Source of the DNA: Luethyella okanaganae
GTDB taxonomy: Bacteria > Actinomycetota > Actinomycetes > Actinomycetales > Microbacteriaceae
DNA length: 64,000 bases
Direction: 5' to 3'
NCBI RefSeq assembly: GCF_042660285.1
Contig: NZ_JBHSTP010000001.1
Location: forward strand, 558,001 to 622,000
Below are positions 53,669-62,840 of this stretch, piece after piece; the stretch's first letter is position 1; each line of letters begins with the position of its first letter. A program made the position numbers and the translations under genes. The notes beneath the pieces were generated by a model that saw nothing but the letters and a program-made list of their open reading frames with translations, searched no databases and was not told the origin of the DNA.

Positions 53669-55255
53669 CTACGCGCCGCGCACCCAGGCCTCGACCTCGT
53701 CGGCTGTGCGCGGGATGCCTGCGGAAAGGTTCTCCGCGCCGTACGCTGTCACGAGGATGTCGTCTTCGATGCGCACACCGATGCCCCGGTACTCCGCCGG
53801 AACCGATACATCGTCGGCCTGGAAGTAGAGGCCGGGTTCGATGGTGAAGACCATGCCCTCCCTGACGATACCGTCGAGGTACATATCGCGACGTGCCTGC
53901 GCGCAGTCGTGCACGTCGATGCCGAGGTGGTGGCTCGTTCCGTGCACCATGTAGCGGCGATGGTGCTGATTGTCGGCTTCGAGCGCCTCTTCGGCGCTCA
54001 CCGGCAGCAGTCCCCATTCGGCGGTGCGGCGGGCGATGACCTCCATCGCCGCCGCATGCACCTCGTGGAATACGACTCCGGGGCGAACGACCGCGAACGC
54101 GGCATCCGCTGCCTCGCGGACTGCTTCGTAGACCTTGCGCTGCACATCGTCGAATGTGCCGTTGATCGGCAGCGTGCGTGTGATGTCGGCGGTGTACAGG
54201 CTGTCGAGCTCGACGCCCGCGTCGAGCAGGATGAGGTCGCCGGGCACGACGGGGCCGTCGTTCCTGGTCCAGTGCAGAATCGTCGCATGCGGTCCGGATG
54301 CCGCGATCGTGTCGTACCCGACCGCGTTGCCGTCGAGCCGGGCGCGGGTGTAGAAGACGCCCTCGACGAGGCGCTCGCCGCGCTCCGAGATGGAACTCCG
54401 AGGGAGGTCCGCGATCACATCGTCGAAGCCGCGCCGTGTGGCGTCGACGGCCTCGCGCATCTGCCGGATCTCGTAGGCGTCCTTGACGAGGCGCAACTCA
54501 CTGAGGTCTCGCGCGAGTTCCGCGTCAGGTGCGTGCTCGCTGCCCACCTCGAGGCTGAACGCCGAGTCGTTCGCGTCGGTTCTTATCGCCTGCTCGGCGG
54601 CGTAGCGGACGCGGGCGCTGTCGATCCGTTCGGTCACGGCGGGGTCGGCCTCACGCACGAGCAGCGTCTCGGTGTCGGTGCCGTCGACGACGGCGTCGAA
54701 ATCGGCGATGCCGCGTGTTCCCAGGGCGAGGTCGCTCGCGACCTGGGCGAGTGACGGACGGGCGCCGATCCAGAACTCGCCGATCTCGGGGTTGGCGTAG
54801 AACTCGTCGGAATCGCGTCCGGCCTTCTCACGGAAGTAGACCGTCGCCTCGTGGCCGCTGGGCGACGGCTCGAGCACGAGCACGGAACCGGGTTCCGAGT
54901 CGGATCCCCAGCCGGTCAGGTAGGAGAACGCCGAGTGCGCACGGAACGCGTAGTCGGTGTCGTTGGAGCGCTGTTTGAGGCTCCCGGCCGGGACGACGAG
55001 GCGTTTGCCCCGGTACAGTGCCGAGATACGGGCGCGACGTTCGGCGGCGAATCCCGCCTGCTCCCTGGCCGGCGGCAACAGCTCGTCGCGCTCGGCCCAA
55101 CCGCTCCCGATGTAGGATGTGAAGCCCTCGGAGCCGGGCGTCGTCGAACGATTCGACATCGTCCGCTGAGTCTCGGTCGTGCTCTCCGGATCCGATGCGA
55201 TCTCGGCCGTCGAGGCCTCGGTCACGGAGCCGGTCGTGTCAGTGGTGTTCGCCAT
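53669..55255 (-). CDS. pepP: Xaa-Pro aminopeptidase (M24B, aminopeptidase P family)
   Basis: A 528-residue M24 metallopeptidase. A low-complexity Thr/Ser/Glu-rich extension (1-45) precedes the AMP_N domain (YIGSGWAERDELLPPAREQAGFAAERRARISALYRGKRLVVPAGSLKQRSNDTDYAFRAHSAFSYLTGW). The two-metal site is complete: DAGVELDSLYTADITRTLPI (two Asp), HGTSHHLGIDVHD (His), FTIEPGLYF (Glu) and VRIEDDILVT (Glu). It should remove N-terminal residues before proline. An in-frame ATG about 33 residues later could also be the start. Confidence 0.92.
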   Translation of the reverse strand: MANTTDTTGSVTEASTAEIASDPESTTETQRTMSNRSTTPGSEGFTSYIGSGWAERDELLPPAREQAGFAAERRARISALYRGKRLVVPAGSLKQRSNDTDYAFRAHSAFSYLTGWGSDSEPGSVLVLEPSPSGHEATVYFREKAGRDSDEFYANPEIGEFWIGARPSLAQVASDLALGTRGIADFDAVVDGTDTETLLVREADPAVTERIDSARVRYAAEQAIRTDANDSAFSLEVGSEHAPDAELARDLSELRLVKDAYEIRQMREAVDATRRGFDDVIADLPRSSISERGERLVEGVFYTRARLDGNAVGYDTIAASGPHATILHWTRNDGPVVPGDLILLDAGVELDSLYTADITRTLPINGTFDDVQRKVYEAVREAADAAFAVVRPGVVFHEVHAAAMEVIARRTAEWGLLPVSAEEALEADNQHHRRYMVHGTSHHLGIDVHDCAQARRDMYLDGIVREGMVFTIEPGLYFQADDVSVPAEYRGIGVRIEDDILVTAYGAENLSAGIPRTADEVEAWVRGA

Positions 55256-55332
55256 GACTCCATTGTGTCATCGCTCGCCGATGTCGCCGCGGTGGCTGTT
55301 GGCAGAGGGCACGGCGGGCGGAAGGCACGGCT

Positions 55333-56367
55333 TCAGGGCGAGGCCGGAACGAAGCGGGCGAGGATGGGGCGGTGGTCGCTGCCCGAGTCGTCGCGATCGT
55401 CGAGCACGCGGAAGCTCTCGACACGCCAGTTGGCTGTGGCGAGAACGTGGTCGATCGGTGCGCCGAGAAGGGGCGGCAAATCGGTGGGCCAGGTGCCGAT
55501 CGCGGCGCTGCCGGCCTGCACCGCGGCATCCGTGCACCGGCCGAGCGTCGCCCCGCCGATGCCGCGCCCGGCCATATGGTCGATGGTCGCATTGAAATCG
55601 CCCGCCAGGATGACGTTCTCGGCATCGCACCGTTCCGTGAGCCAATCGAGGTCGCTGCGCCAGTTCCTCATCTCGCCTTCGACGGGCGAGACGGCGTGGA
55701 CGGCGATGATGGTCGGCCCGGTACCGTCGATGGGTCTCGCGACGACCGTCGGCGAGACGTTCGTGTTGCCGGGCGGGCCACTGCCGTCGACCGAGTCGAG
55801 GGTGTACTCGCCGAGGTCGGGACTGATCAGCAGAGCGGTCGATCGTGCCTTGTAGACCTCGCTGAAGTTGAGCGTCCACACCCACATGGGGCGACCTGCC
55901 TCGCGCATGGCGACGGCGACCTCCGTACCGAGCTCATCGGTGGTCTCTGGCAGGGCGACGATGTCGGCGCCGCTCTCCAAAGCGAGCTTGGCGATGCCCT
56001 CGACGCCGGGCTGCTCGCCTCGCGTGTTCCAACTGAGCACGGTGACGGCGTCGCTCGCGCCGGCTGACGCGATCGAGGCGTCCGCCTGCGCGATACCGCG
56101 TGTGGCGAGGATGCCGGTATTGGCCGCTCCGAAGAGCAGCACGGCGATCGCGAGCCCCCCGACGAGTCGGCGGAGCGGTCGGATGTGCGCGAGCAGCGCC
56201 AGCAGGACGAGCAACCCGACAGAGGCGACGACGGCGAGCCCGCGCAACGAGACGATTTGGGCGACGATCCACGTATTCTGCAGCCCGAACAGTTGGGGCC
56301 ACGCGAGGATCAGCAGGCCGACGGTGACGGCGAGGACGACGATGATGCTGAGGACTCGGGTAAACAT
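55333..56367 (-). CDS. Membrane-anchored endonuclease/exonuclease/phosphatase-fold protein
   Basis: A 344-residue protein with three N-terminal helices (1-95) and a C-terminal EEP domain facing the outside. Catalytic segments: VLSWNTRG (Asn), LPETTDE (Glu), LAGDFNATIDH (Asp, Asn) and IDHVLATANW (Asp, His), so the metal site looks intact. Relatives with this layout are surface nucleases, phosphodiesterases or lipid phosphatases in Actinobacteria. Substrate unknown. It lies downstream of and separate from the PHP gene. Confidence 0.85.
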   Translation of the reverse strand: MFTRVLSIIVVLAVTVGLLILAWPQLFGLQNTWIVAQIVSLRGLAVVASVGLLVLLALLAHIRPLRRLVGGLAIAVLLFGAANTGILATRGIAQADASIASAGASDAVTVLSWNTRGEQPGVEGIAKLALESGADIVALPETTDELGTEVAVAMREAGRPMWVWTLNFSEVYKARSTALLISPDLGEYTLDSVDGSGPPGNTNVSPTVVARPIDGTGPTIIAVHAVSPVEGEMRNWRSDLDWLTERCDAENVILAGDFNATIDHMAGRGIGGATLGRCTDAAVQAGSAAIGTWPTDLPPLLGAPIDHVLATANWRVESFRVLDDRDDSGSDHRPILARFVPASP

Positions 56368-56468
56368 CTCCGTTACACACTAGGGGAGGAGTCTGTACGA
56401 TTCCTCCTTCCTCCTTCCACGCGGTTCGGCGGCGATCCGGCAGAACGTCGCCGAACTAGCATGGGGAG

Positions 56469-57338
56469 ATGCACACGAGGCGCTTCCGAGGTCCCATCGA
56501 CCTGCACGCGCATTCGAGCGTCTCGGACGGCACGGAGACACCCACACAGCTCGTGCGGGCCGCCGGGGAGGCCGGGCTCGGCACCGTCGCGTTGACGGAC
56601 CACGACTCCACCGCAGGCTGGGTCGAGGCGGGCGTCGCCGCGCGGGACAGCGGGGTCACTCTCGTTCAGGGCATGGAGTTGTCGACGCGGCTGCAGTTCG
56701 CGAGTGTTCACATGCTCGCTTATCTCTTCGACCCTGGAGATGCGGCGATCGTGTCGGAGACGGCGCGCATCCGTGCGGCGCGGATGACGCGCGCCGAGGA
56801 GATCGTGCGACGGATCGGCCTCGACTACGACCTCAGCTGGGCGGATGTCCTCGCGCAGACCACGGATGGCGCGACCATCGGCCGCCCGCACATCGCCGAT
56901 GCGCTCGTGGCAAGGGGCCACGTTCCAACGCGTTCCGATGCGTTCGCGGGAATCCTGCATTGGAAGCGCGGTTACTATCAGCCCCACTACGCGCCCGAAC
57001 CGCTCGACGGTGTGCGGATGATCCGCGCCGCTGGCGGGGTGCCCGTGCTCGCGCATCCGGGAACCCGCGGCGCCGAGCACGTCATCCCGGCCGAGCGGCT
57101 CAAGCTGCTCGTCGATGCCGGCCTTTTCGGACTGGAGATCGATCACCGTGAGAACACGCCGGATGCGAAGGTGCGGCTGCACGCGCTCGCCCGGCAGTTC
57201 GGGCTCGCGGTGACCGGTTCAAGCGACTACCACGGCGACGGCAAGCCGAACCGTCTCGGCGAGAACACGACGGCGCCCGAGGTGCTCGATCGCATCATCG
57301 CGGAAGCCACAGGGGCCGAACCCTTCTACGCGGCCTGA
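56469..57338 (+). CDS. PHP-domain phosphoesterase
   Basis: A 289-residue protein of the polymerase and histidinol phosphatase (PHP) superfamily, probably of the YciV/RnaAM type. Metal ligands are visible in DLHAHSSVSDGTETP, LTDHDST, GMELSTRLQFASVHML, GRPHIADALVARG and the C-terminal GSDYHGDGKP. Such enzymes hydrolyse 3',5'-nucleotides or short RNA 5' ends. The start is ATG 56469. It converges with the DEAD helicase gene, the two stops only five bases apart. Confidence 0.88.
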   Translation: MHTRRFRGPIDLHAHSSVSDGTETPTQLVRAAGEAGLGTVALTDHDSTAGWVEAGVAARDSGVTLVQGMELSTRLQFASVHMLAYLFDPGDAAIVSETARIRAARMTRAEEIVRRIGLDYDLSWADVLAQTTDGATIGRPHIADALVARGHVPTRSDAFAGILHWKRGYYQPHYAPEPLDGVRMIRAAGGVPVLAHPGTRGAEHVIPAERLKLLVDAGLFGLEIDHRENTPDAKVRLHALARQFGLAVTGSSDYHGDGKPNRLGENTTAPEVLDRIIAEATGAEPFYAA

Positions 57339-57343
57339 GCGGC

Positions 57344-58804
57344 CTACTCGGGTTTGGCGCTGCGGCGACGGGTGCGGCTGCGTCGGCGCGGCGCGCTGTT
57401 GCCGTCGTGATGCTCGTGACCCTGACCGTCGTGCGTTCCCGACGCCTCGGGCGCAGAAGTGGTCTCCTGCTGGGCACCCAGGGCGGAGGTGCCGCCCTGG
57501 CCCCCGCGTGTACGGCTACGGTTGCGGCTGCGAGGGGGACGGTTCGACAGGCCCGACGCGGCACCGGACCCCGAACCCGGTCGTCCGCCCAAGGCATCCG
57601 GGGCCTTATCCTTCAGAGGCGTAGGTTTGAGTCGCCCCTTCGAACCGGCTGGGATGTCGAGATCCTCGTAGAGATGGGGCGACGAGGAGTAGGTCTCCAC
57701 TGGTTCTGGCTGGTCCATCTCCAGGGCCCGGTTGATGAGCGCCCACTTGTGCAGGTCGTCCCAGTCGACGAAGGTCACGGCGATGCCGGTCTTGCCGGCA
57801 CGGCCGGTGCGGCCGGCGCGGTGCAGATAGGTCTTCTCGTCTTCTGGGATGGTGTGGTTGATCACGTGGGTGACGTCGTGGACATCGATGCCGCGCGCCG
57901 CGACGTCTGTGGCGATGAGCACGTCTTTCTTACCGGCTTTGAACGCCGCCATGGCACGTTCTCGCTGATCCTGGTTGAGGTCGCCGTGCACGGCGGCGGC
58001 GTTGAAGCCGCGGTCGCCGAGCTCTTCGACGAGCTTGGCCGCGGCGCGCTTGGTGCGGGTGAAGATCACGGTCTTGCCGCGCCCCTCCGCCTGCAGGATG
58101 CGGGCGACGACCTCATCCTTGTCGAGCGAATGCGCGCGGTATACGACGTGCTTGATGTTGGCCTGGGTAAGACCCTCGTCGGGGTCGTTCGCCCGGATGT
58201 GGATCGGCTTCGACATGAAGCGGCGTGCGAGGGCGACGATCGGCCCGGGCATCGTCGCGGAGAAGAGCATGGTATGACGATCGGACGGCGTCTTGGAGAA
58301 GAGTTTCTCGATGTCGGCGAGGAAGCCAAGGTCGAGCATCTTGTCGGCTTCGTCGAGCACCATCTCGCGCACGTTGCCGAGGTCGAGCATGCGCTGGGAG
58401 GCGAGGTCGAGCAGGCGGCCCGGGGTTCCCACGACGATCTGCGCGCCTGCCTTGAGCTGCTCGATCTGGCCTTCATAGGCCTTGCCGCCATAGATGGCGA
58501 CGACCTGGGTCTTGCGGTTCTTGGCGGCGAGCTCGAGGTCCTCCGCGACCTGCACGCAGAGCTCGCGCGTCGGAACGACGACGAGGGCCTTCACGCCGTG
58601 CTCGGGGTTCGGGCCGAGGCGCTGAATGAGTGGAAGGCCGAAACCGAAGGTCTTGCCGGTTCCTGTCTTGGCCTGGCCGATGATGTCCTGCCCCGAGAGT
58701 GCCAGGGGGATCGTCTGTTCCTGAATCGGGAACGGCTCGACGATGCCTTTGGATGCAAGGGCATCGACCATGTCCTGGTCGATGATCAGATCTGCGAAAG
58801 TCAC
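57344..58804 (-). CDS. DEAD-box RNA helicase
   Basis: A 486-residue ATP-dependent RNA helicase. Q motif region FADLIIDQDMVDALASKGIVEPFPIQEQTIP, motif I AKTGTGKT, Ia PTRELCVQVA, II DEAD in VLDEADKML, III SAT, IV-VI including VIFTRTKRAA, ATDVAARGIDVHDVTHVIN and HRAGRTGRAG. The C-terminal 90 residues are basic and Gly/Arg-rich (RNRSRTRGGQGG, SAPRRRSRTRRRSAKPE), suited to RNA binding. GTG 58804 gives the normal N terminus. In related bacteria I recall this gene beside the ferritin-like gene that here lies 4.7 kb away. Confidence 0.93.
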   Translation of the reverse strand: MTFADLIIDQDMVDALASKGIVEPFPIQEQTIPLALSGQDIIGQAKTGTGKTFGFGLPLIQRLGPNPEHGVKALVVVPTRELCVQVAEDLELAAKNRKTQVVAIYGGKAYEGQIEQLKAGAQIVVGTPGRLLDLASQRMLDLGNVREMVLDEADKMLDLGFLADIEKLFSKTPSDRHTMLFSATMPGPIVALARRFMSKPIHIRANDPDEGLTQANIKHVVYRAHSLDKDEVVARILQAEGRGKTVIFTRTKRAAAKLVEELGDRGFNAAAVHGDLNQDQRERAMAAFKAGKKDVLIATDVAARGIDVHDVTHVINHTIPEDEKTYLHRAGRTGRAGKTGIAVTFVDWDDLHKWALINRALEMDQPEPVETYSSSPHLYEDLDIPAGSKGRLKPTPLKDKAPDALGGRPGSGSGAASGLSNRPPRSRNRSRTRGGQGGTSALGAQQETTSAPEASGTHDGQGHEHHDGNSAPRRRSRTRRRSAKPE

Positions 58805-58953
58805 GAATACATGCCTGTCAATACATAGAAGAGGATGCGCCCTTGCTTCACCAGGCGCACGGCCGCGGTTCCAATGCCCGCAGCATACGTCACAGCTTAG
58901 TGCCAGCCGGCCGAGCGACCTCCGAAAGAGGCCACCTGAGGCTCTCGCAACGA
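58805..58953. other. Leader of the DEAD helicase gene
   Basis: The 149 bp upstream of the helicase on the minus strand, between it and the unknown membrane protein gene. No coding sequence is supported and no clear -10/-35 pair is visible. Confidence 0.4.
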
Positions 58954-59427
58954 CTAAGAGCTCGCGCCACGGGATAGCAACCAAGCTGCCCCGGTCGCGA
59001 GAATGACGAAAGCAGCAACTGAGACGGTCACCGACTCGATCAAGGCACGCCCGGTGGCCCACCTGGCGAAGCTACCGAACACGGCGAAAGCGGTAGCCGA
59101 ACCGGTCAATGCGGGCAGAAGCGTGCGCACTGCCGCCGATGCTCTCAGATACGAGACCAGCACGTAGACCAGGTACGCCGTCGCTCCGGTCGCCACCCCC
59201 ATGGCAAAGCCCAGCGAACCTCCAACCAAGGCGCTGAACACGGTCAGCCCAAGAGATCCGGTGCCCCCTGCTGATGATGGTTCATTCACCAGCTGTGGAA
59301 CGGTGACGAACATGGAATAGGCCACCCCGGCAAGCGCTCCACCGGCAGTGGTCAGCGACGGCAGGAGCAGGGCCCGGAACCAGAGTCCGAGCCGTGCGCC
59401 CGCCGGACCGCTGCTATGCGCCGCCAC
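58954..59427 (-). CDS. Four-helix membrane protein of unknown function
   Basis: A 157-residue protein with four predicted helices (about 17-42, 62-92, 103-123, 133-152) and short loops. No motif or family is recognised. Its start codon overlaps the last 14 bases of the secreted-protein gene upstream, so the two are co-expressed and translationally coupled. That arrangement is typical of a secreted protein and its dedicated membrane partner or immunity protein, but here it is only positional evidence. Confidence 0.7.
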   Translation of the reverse strand: MAAHSSGPAGARLGLWFRALLLPSLTTAGGALAGVAYSMFVTVPQLVNEPSSAGGTGSLGLTVFSALVGGSLGFAMGVATGATAYLVYVLVSYLRASAAVRTLLPALTGSATAFAVFGSFARWATGRALIESVTVSVAAFVILATGAAWLLSRGASS

Positions 59428-60595
59428 CGCCGCCGCCGCCGCCGGGGTCGCCTACATTGTTCGCGACGTTGCGCCAGAAGGTCAGCCAGTTCGCACCGGC
59501 GACGAGCCGGTTGGCTTCATTGGCCACGGCGCCGTTGTCCTTGACAACGTAGGCGTACACGTAGAGGTGCAGGTAGCCGCTGGCGTCGTTGTACCAAGAG
59601 AAGGTGATCTTGGACCCAGCGCCGTCGAAGTGTCCTTCAAGCGCCAGGAACTGCATCGCCCCCTGGTTGACGGTCGACTTCCTCACGGGCGCGGGGACGT
59701 TGATGAGTGAGAACGGGCTCGCGTTCAGGTTCAGGATGGCCCCATCCGCCGGGAATCCTTGCGACGCACCGGCGATCGGGAAGTAGCAGCTGAAACAGGT
59801 GTTGAGGAGGTTCGCCACGCGCCAGTCCTTTCCTTTCGGGTACGTAACCGAGTACGCGGGTCCCCCCAGCCCAGCATAGAAGTCGTAGGCATACGTCCAA
59901 GCTGGGTCGAGAAGAACAGGGAACATCGTTCCAGTCGGGTATTCGACATGTTGCGTCAGCACGTCTCCGACCAGCTCGTATCGAGTCGGCAGTTCTTTTC
60001 CGTTGGAGTCCTTAGCCCAGGCAGCGTCGAGCGTTGCGATGTACCGCCCGTTCGGGTCGACAAGGATCGTGAAGCCTCCCGGAATGTCCACGAGTTGCGA
60101 GCCAGGGGCGATGTCAAGCGTGTAGCTGAACGTGTTGCCTGCATCGGCGTCCTCGACGGCCGTGAGGAACCGAACCCCATTCATGGTTGGCTGAACGTAG
60201 GCGACCGAGCTGTCACTCGTCCCTTCGAAGACCGTGATCCCGTTCGCAACGGTTGCATTGCCCTGCGCTTCGACGATCTCGACAGAGAGCGCCTGGCCTG
60301 CGCCTTCACTCTCGGGAGGAGCAAGCTTCACAGGCTCGTCCGCGGTGGCGGGAATGACGAGTGATGGCTCCGCCCGCTCCGAGTCCTGAACCTCGGGTGG
60401 TTCCACTACGGCGACCGTCTCTGTAGCGATGTCCGGCGCGATCTTCTCGATGAGAGCCGATGGGTCCCCGACATCGGGACGAGAACCGGTATTCGCCCAC
60501 GCAGGTGCGGGCAACCCTATGGCGATTGCCAAAGCCAAAGCAACTGCCGTTCCTATCGCTGCTCCCCCGCGACTTCCCCAGGTCATACGTCGCAT
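59414..60595 (-). CDS. Secreted protein: shared domain plus CxxC C-terminal domain
   Basis: A 393-residue precursor. Signal peptide 1-35 (AVALALAIAIGLPAPAWA). After a Pro/Glu-rich linker, residues about 100-233 match a domain also present in the second secreted protein of this cluster (62841-63530), ending WAKDSNGKELPTRYELVGDV and FPVLLDPAW. A C-terminal domain (about 240-380) has C267 and C270 in NTCFSCYF, then beta-rich sequence with FDGAGSKITFSWYNDASGYLHLYVYAYVVKDNG, and ends in a Gly run. No catalytic motif is recognised. Start ATG 60595; ATG 60586 is an alternative. It overlaps the downstream membrane-protein gene. Confidence 0.75.
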   Translation of the reverse strand: MRRMTWGSRGGAAIGTAVALALAIAIGLPAPAWANTGSRPDVGDPSALIEKIAPDIATETVAVVEPPEVQDSERAEPSLVIPATADEPVKLAPPESEGAGQALSVEIVEAQGNATVANGITVFEGTSDSSVAYVQPTMNGVRFLTAVEDADAGNTFSYTLDIAPGSQLVDIPGGFTILVDPNGRYIATLDAAWAKDSNGKELPTRYELVGDVLTQHVEYPTGTMFPVLLDPAWTYAYDFYAGLGGPAYSVTYPKGKDWRVANLLNTCFSCYFPIAGASQGFPADGAILNLNASPFSLINVPAPVRKSTVNQGAMQFLALEGHFDGAGSKITFSWYNDASGYLHLYVYAYVVKDNGAVANEANRLVAGANWLTFWRNVANNVGDPGGGGGGGGA

Positions 60596-60673
60596 CCTTG
60601 CTCTCCGTTTCCACTCAGGCAGAGTTTCGGTCCCCCGCGTACTTCAAACCAAGCTGTCATCAATGAGGCCATA

Positions 60674-60709
60674 TGTAAACAAGTACTGATCTGTAAACAA
60701 GTACTGATC
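60674..60709. repeat. Perfect 18-bp tandem duplication in the promoter of the secreted-protein gene
   Basis: TGTAAACAAGTACTGATC occurs twice with no gap, 79 bp upstream of the gene at 59414-60595. On the minus strand the copies put TTGTTT 17 bp from TACATA, so the duplication itself may create or double promoter elements. This patch is more AT-rich than its surroundings. Confidence 0.85.
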
Positions 60710-60973
60710 ACGCCAGCAGAAAACCAAGCGGCGACCGGCCGAAGGGTCGTTCGGTCCGGCTCGGGAGGTCGCATCGGCGCGGCTCTCGGCTCTCGGCCGA
60801 GCGTTGCATAGTGGATCCGTCCTGGGCTCGTCGAGGTGGAGGTCGACGTGCTCTACGTCCAGAGCGGACGGGTCTCTCGACCTGTGCCTCGCCAGGCGTT
60901 GCGCATCCCGCCATGGCGCGTCGGAGCACGGGCACAGTATGGAGAGGCCTGTGCCCTATCGCTCCGCCTCGTT
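60710..60973. other. Non-coding stretch in the accessory region
   Basis: No frame here has a credible start, ribosome site or recognisable product, and the ORFs that exist are arginine-rich artefacts of GC content. It holds nothing that I can name between two short tandem duplications. Confidence 0.5.
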
Positions 60974-61003
60974 CGACAGTCTTACGATCGACAGTCTTAC
61001 GAC
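60974..61003. repeat. 15-bp tandem duplication over the end of the membrane-protein gene
   Basis: CGACAGTCTTACGAT followed directly by CGACAGTCTTACGAC (one mismatch). The second copy contains the stop codon region (60997-60999) of the minus-strand gene at 60997-61863, so the duplication could have supplied the current stop. Confidence 0.8.
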
Positions 61004-61863
61004 CGCCTGTCGCTCCCTCGCTGTTCTGGCCATGATCTTCGCCTGGCCGCGACTTGGCCGCCCGCGAGCAGCCTGCGCTCCTCACTCGTGAGCCTGATCG
61101 ACGCGAGGCGGATGTGACGTCCGGCTTTCACCGCTCGGGGGATGACGATCGTGAACGGTTCGCGGTCGGCCCCGCCGAGGAGGCAGCCGGCCGTGTCACC
61201 GAACCAACGGGCCGGAACCGCGCGCAGCACGCGTTCTCTGTCGAACGATCGCATCAGCACCTTCCCGTCCTCCGGGTCCGTCTGCGCGATCGACGTCCGT
61301 ACGCCGTTCAGTATCTGCGCGAACCTGGCGGCAGGCATCCGCCTCGGCGACACGAGTACGACCGGGGCGGAGATGGCGCCGCGGAAGTCCGTCCCGCCGC
61401 TGACGGACATCGTGTCGTAGCGGACATAGCTGCCGCTGTCGGTCTGGCAGACCACCCAACCTGTCGGGGCCTGGAAAGCGACCCAACCCTGTTCCTGGAA
61501 CGTGCGGAACTCGCGTCGCAGCTTCAACGGCAGGGCCACGATCGACGCGGTGACGAACAGCACGCCGACGGCAACCCACCAGATCGCCTCGCCATCGCCG
61601 CCGATGGTTCCGGTGGCGGTCGCCGTCGACGCCCAGACCGGGAGGCCGAAGAACAGGATCGGAGCGCCGATCACGAAGCCGAACGCCAGCCACTCCCTGC
61701 TTTTGCGGGCCCGCCGCCGGAACCCCCGTACCGTGCCGACCTCGCGCTCGAAGTCGTGCAGCATCGCGTCGAGCACCTCGGCGTCGGCCACGAGCGGCCA
61801 CTCCGAGTCGATGGATCCGGCCTGGTCGGCTCCCGTGCGGGTCGACTCCCATTCGTTCGGCAT
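60997..61863 (-). CDS. Two-helix membrane protein of unknown function
   Basis: A 288-residue protein: N-terminal cytoplasmic 55 residues (acidic, EWPLVADAEVLDAMLHDFEREVG), two helices (about 59-80 and 92-112), then a 175-residue soluble C-terminal part (GWVAFQAPTGWVVCQTDSGSYVRYDTMSVSGGTDFRGAISAPVVLVSPRRMPAARFAQILNGV) and an Arg/Ser-rich tail. It resembles no family I can name. Divergent from the next gene; its last codons are in the duplicated 15-bp unit. Confidence 0.65.
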   Translation of the reverse strand: MPNEWESTRTGADQAGSIDSEWPLVADAEVLDAMLHDFEREVGTVRGFRRRARKSREWLAFGFVIGAPILFFGLPVWASTATATGTIGGDGEAIWWVAVGVLFVTASIVALPLKLRREFRTFQEQGWVAFQAPTGWVVCQTDSGSYVRYDTMSVSGGTDFRGAISAPVVLVSPRRMPAARFAQILNGVRTSIAQTDPEDGKVLMRSFDRERVLRAVPARWFGDTAGCLLGGADREPFTIVIPRAVKAGRHIRLASIRLTSEERRLLAGGQVAARRRSWPEQRGSDRRS

Positions 61864-62036
61864 GGCTCGGTCGTGTCCCTTTCGCGTCTTGGCGGGAGAC
61901 TAGCATCCGCCGGAGCGTTCCCCGATGGTGAGCGCTCCCCATCGCGGTTCGCCAGTGCACAGTTGACATGTGGTTGGCCGCACTCGGGTCGCCGCCGACG
62001 CACGGAGGTGCTCCTGCGGGCTGATTGAATGGTCGG

Positions 62037-62555
62037 GTGACTGATCCAACTGCACTGGTGCCCTTGAGTTTCGGCTACTCGTTCGACACTGAGGACGCGC
62101 GCCGGTTGCGATTGCTCGACGAAGGCGGAGCCGAGGTCGCGATCGTGGAGTCCCGACGCAGTGGCGAGAAGGCGAACTGGCCGCCGATATCGAAGGCGAC
62201 CGCTTTCCAGGCCGACACCGTCGCCGTCACGCTGTCGACGGGTGAACGCTTCGAATTCGTCAACGGCGGGAAGGCGCCGTGCCGCCGACGCGATGCCGGC
62301 GCCTCGTGGGTGCTTCTCGACCGTAGCTACGATGTGGTGCACACGAGCTCCCGGCGGGCCGAACTGCGCCGTGACGGTGCGGTCATCGCCACGGCACACT
62401 CGTCCTCTCGGAGAACCGGACCCGTGCAGACGACCGTCGAGGCGGAGTGCGACATCGCCGATCGTGTCGGATTGGCGCTCCTGGAACGTGTCATCCATCC
62501 CGGCCGACAGATGCTTCTCATCGCAGCGCTCGACATGCTCGCGATGGCCGGATAG
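62037..62555 (+). CDS. Hypothetical soluble protein
   Basis: A 172-residue protein without signal or membrane segments, moderately charged, containing ESRRSGEKANWPPISKATAFQADTVAVTLSTGERFEFVNGGKAPCRRRDAGASWVLLDRSYDVVHTSSRRAELRRDG, a beta-rich pattern resembling small LURP/tubby-like or Bet_v-like scaffolds, but I recognise no family. The start is uncertain: GTG 62037 or TTG 62025. Codon use is like the neighbours. Confidence 0.55.
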   Translation: MTDPTALVPLSFGYSFDTEDARRLRLLDEGGAEVAIVESRRSGEKANWPPISKATAFQADTVAVTLSTGERFEFVNGGKAPCRRRDAGASWVLLDRSYDVVHTSSRRAELRRDGAVIATAHSSSRRTGPVQTTVEAECDIADRVGLALLERVIHPGRQMLLIAALDMLAMAG

Positions 62556-62840
62556 GGGCGCCGAGATGCCTGGCGGTACGACTTCACCTGCCAGCCTGCG
62601 CATCGAAGGATTCGCCCGGGGATGCGTGGATCCCGTGGTTCTCGAGGCGGCGCTGCGGGCCGGAGGGGCACGTTGAGCTTGTCTCCAGGGCGCCAGGCGC
62701 GTTGCCTGGCGTCGTCTGGCGTAGCACCCCATGGATCCTCAGCCACAGGCGTTCGCCGGTCTCTCTTGCGCTGAGAACGTGAATAACCCAATACTGGGTG
62801 AGGGGGGAGCGCTGACGCGCTCTGTGATGGGGGGAAAATC
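62556..62840. other. Intergenic stretch with a hairpin
   Basis: Between the hypothetical gene and the second secreted-protein gene. A 36-codon ORF (62566-62676) exists but has no ribosome site and no recognisable product. A hairpin (CGCCAGGC with GCCTGGCG, loop of five bases) lies at 62691-62711 with no T run. A short palindrome ACCCA...TGGGT lies close to the next gene. Confidence 0.4.

Noticed and set aside
60708..61085. 125-codon minus-strand and 93-codon plus-strand open frames
   Set aside because: Both are Arg/Pro-rich, lack ribosome sites, and the right part overlaps the end of a better-supported gene.
62566..62676. 36-codon ORF after the hypothetical gene
   Set aside because: No ribosome site, no recognisable product and overlap with a hairpin region; too weak to call.
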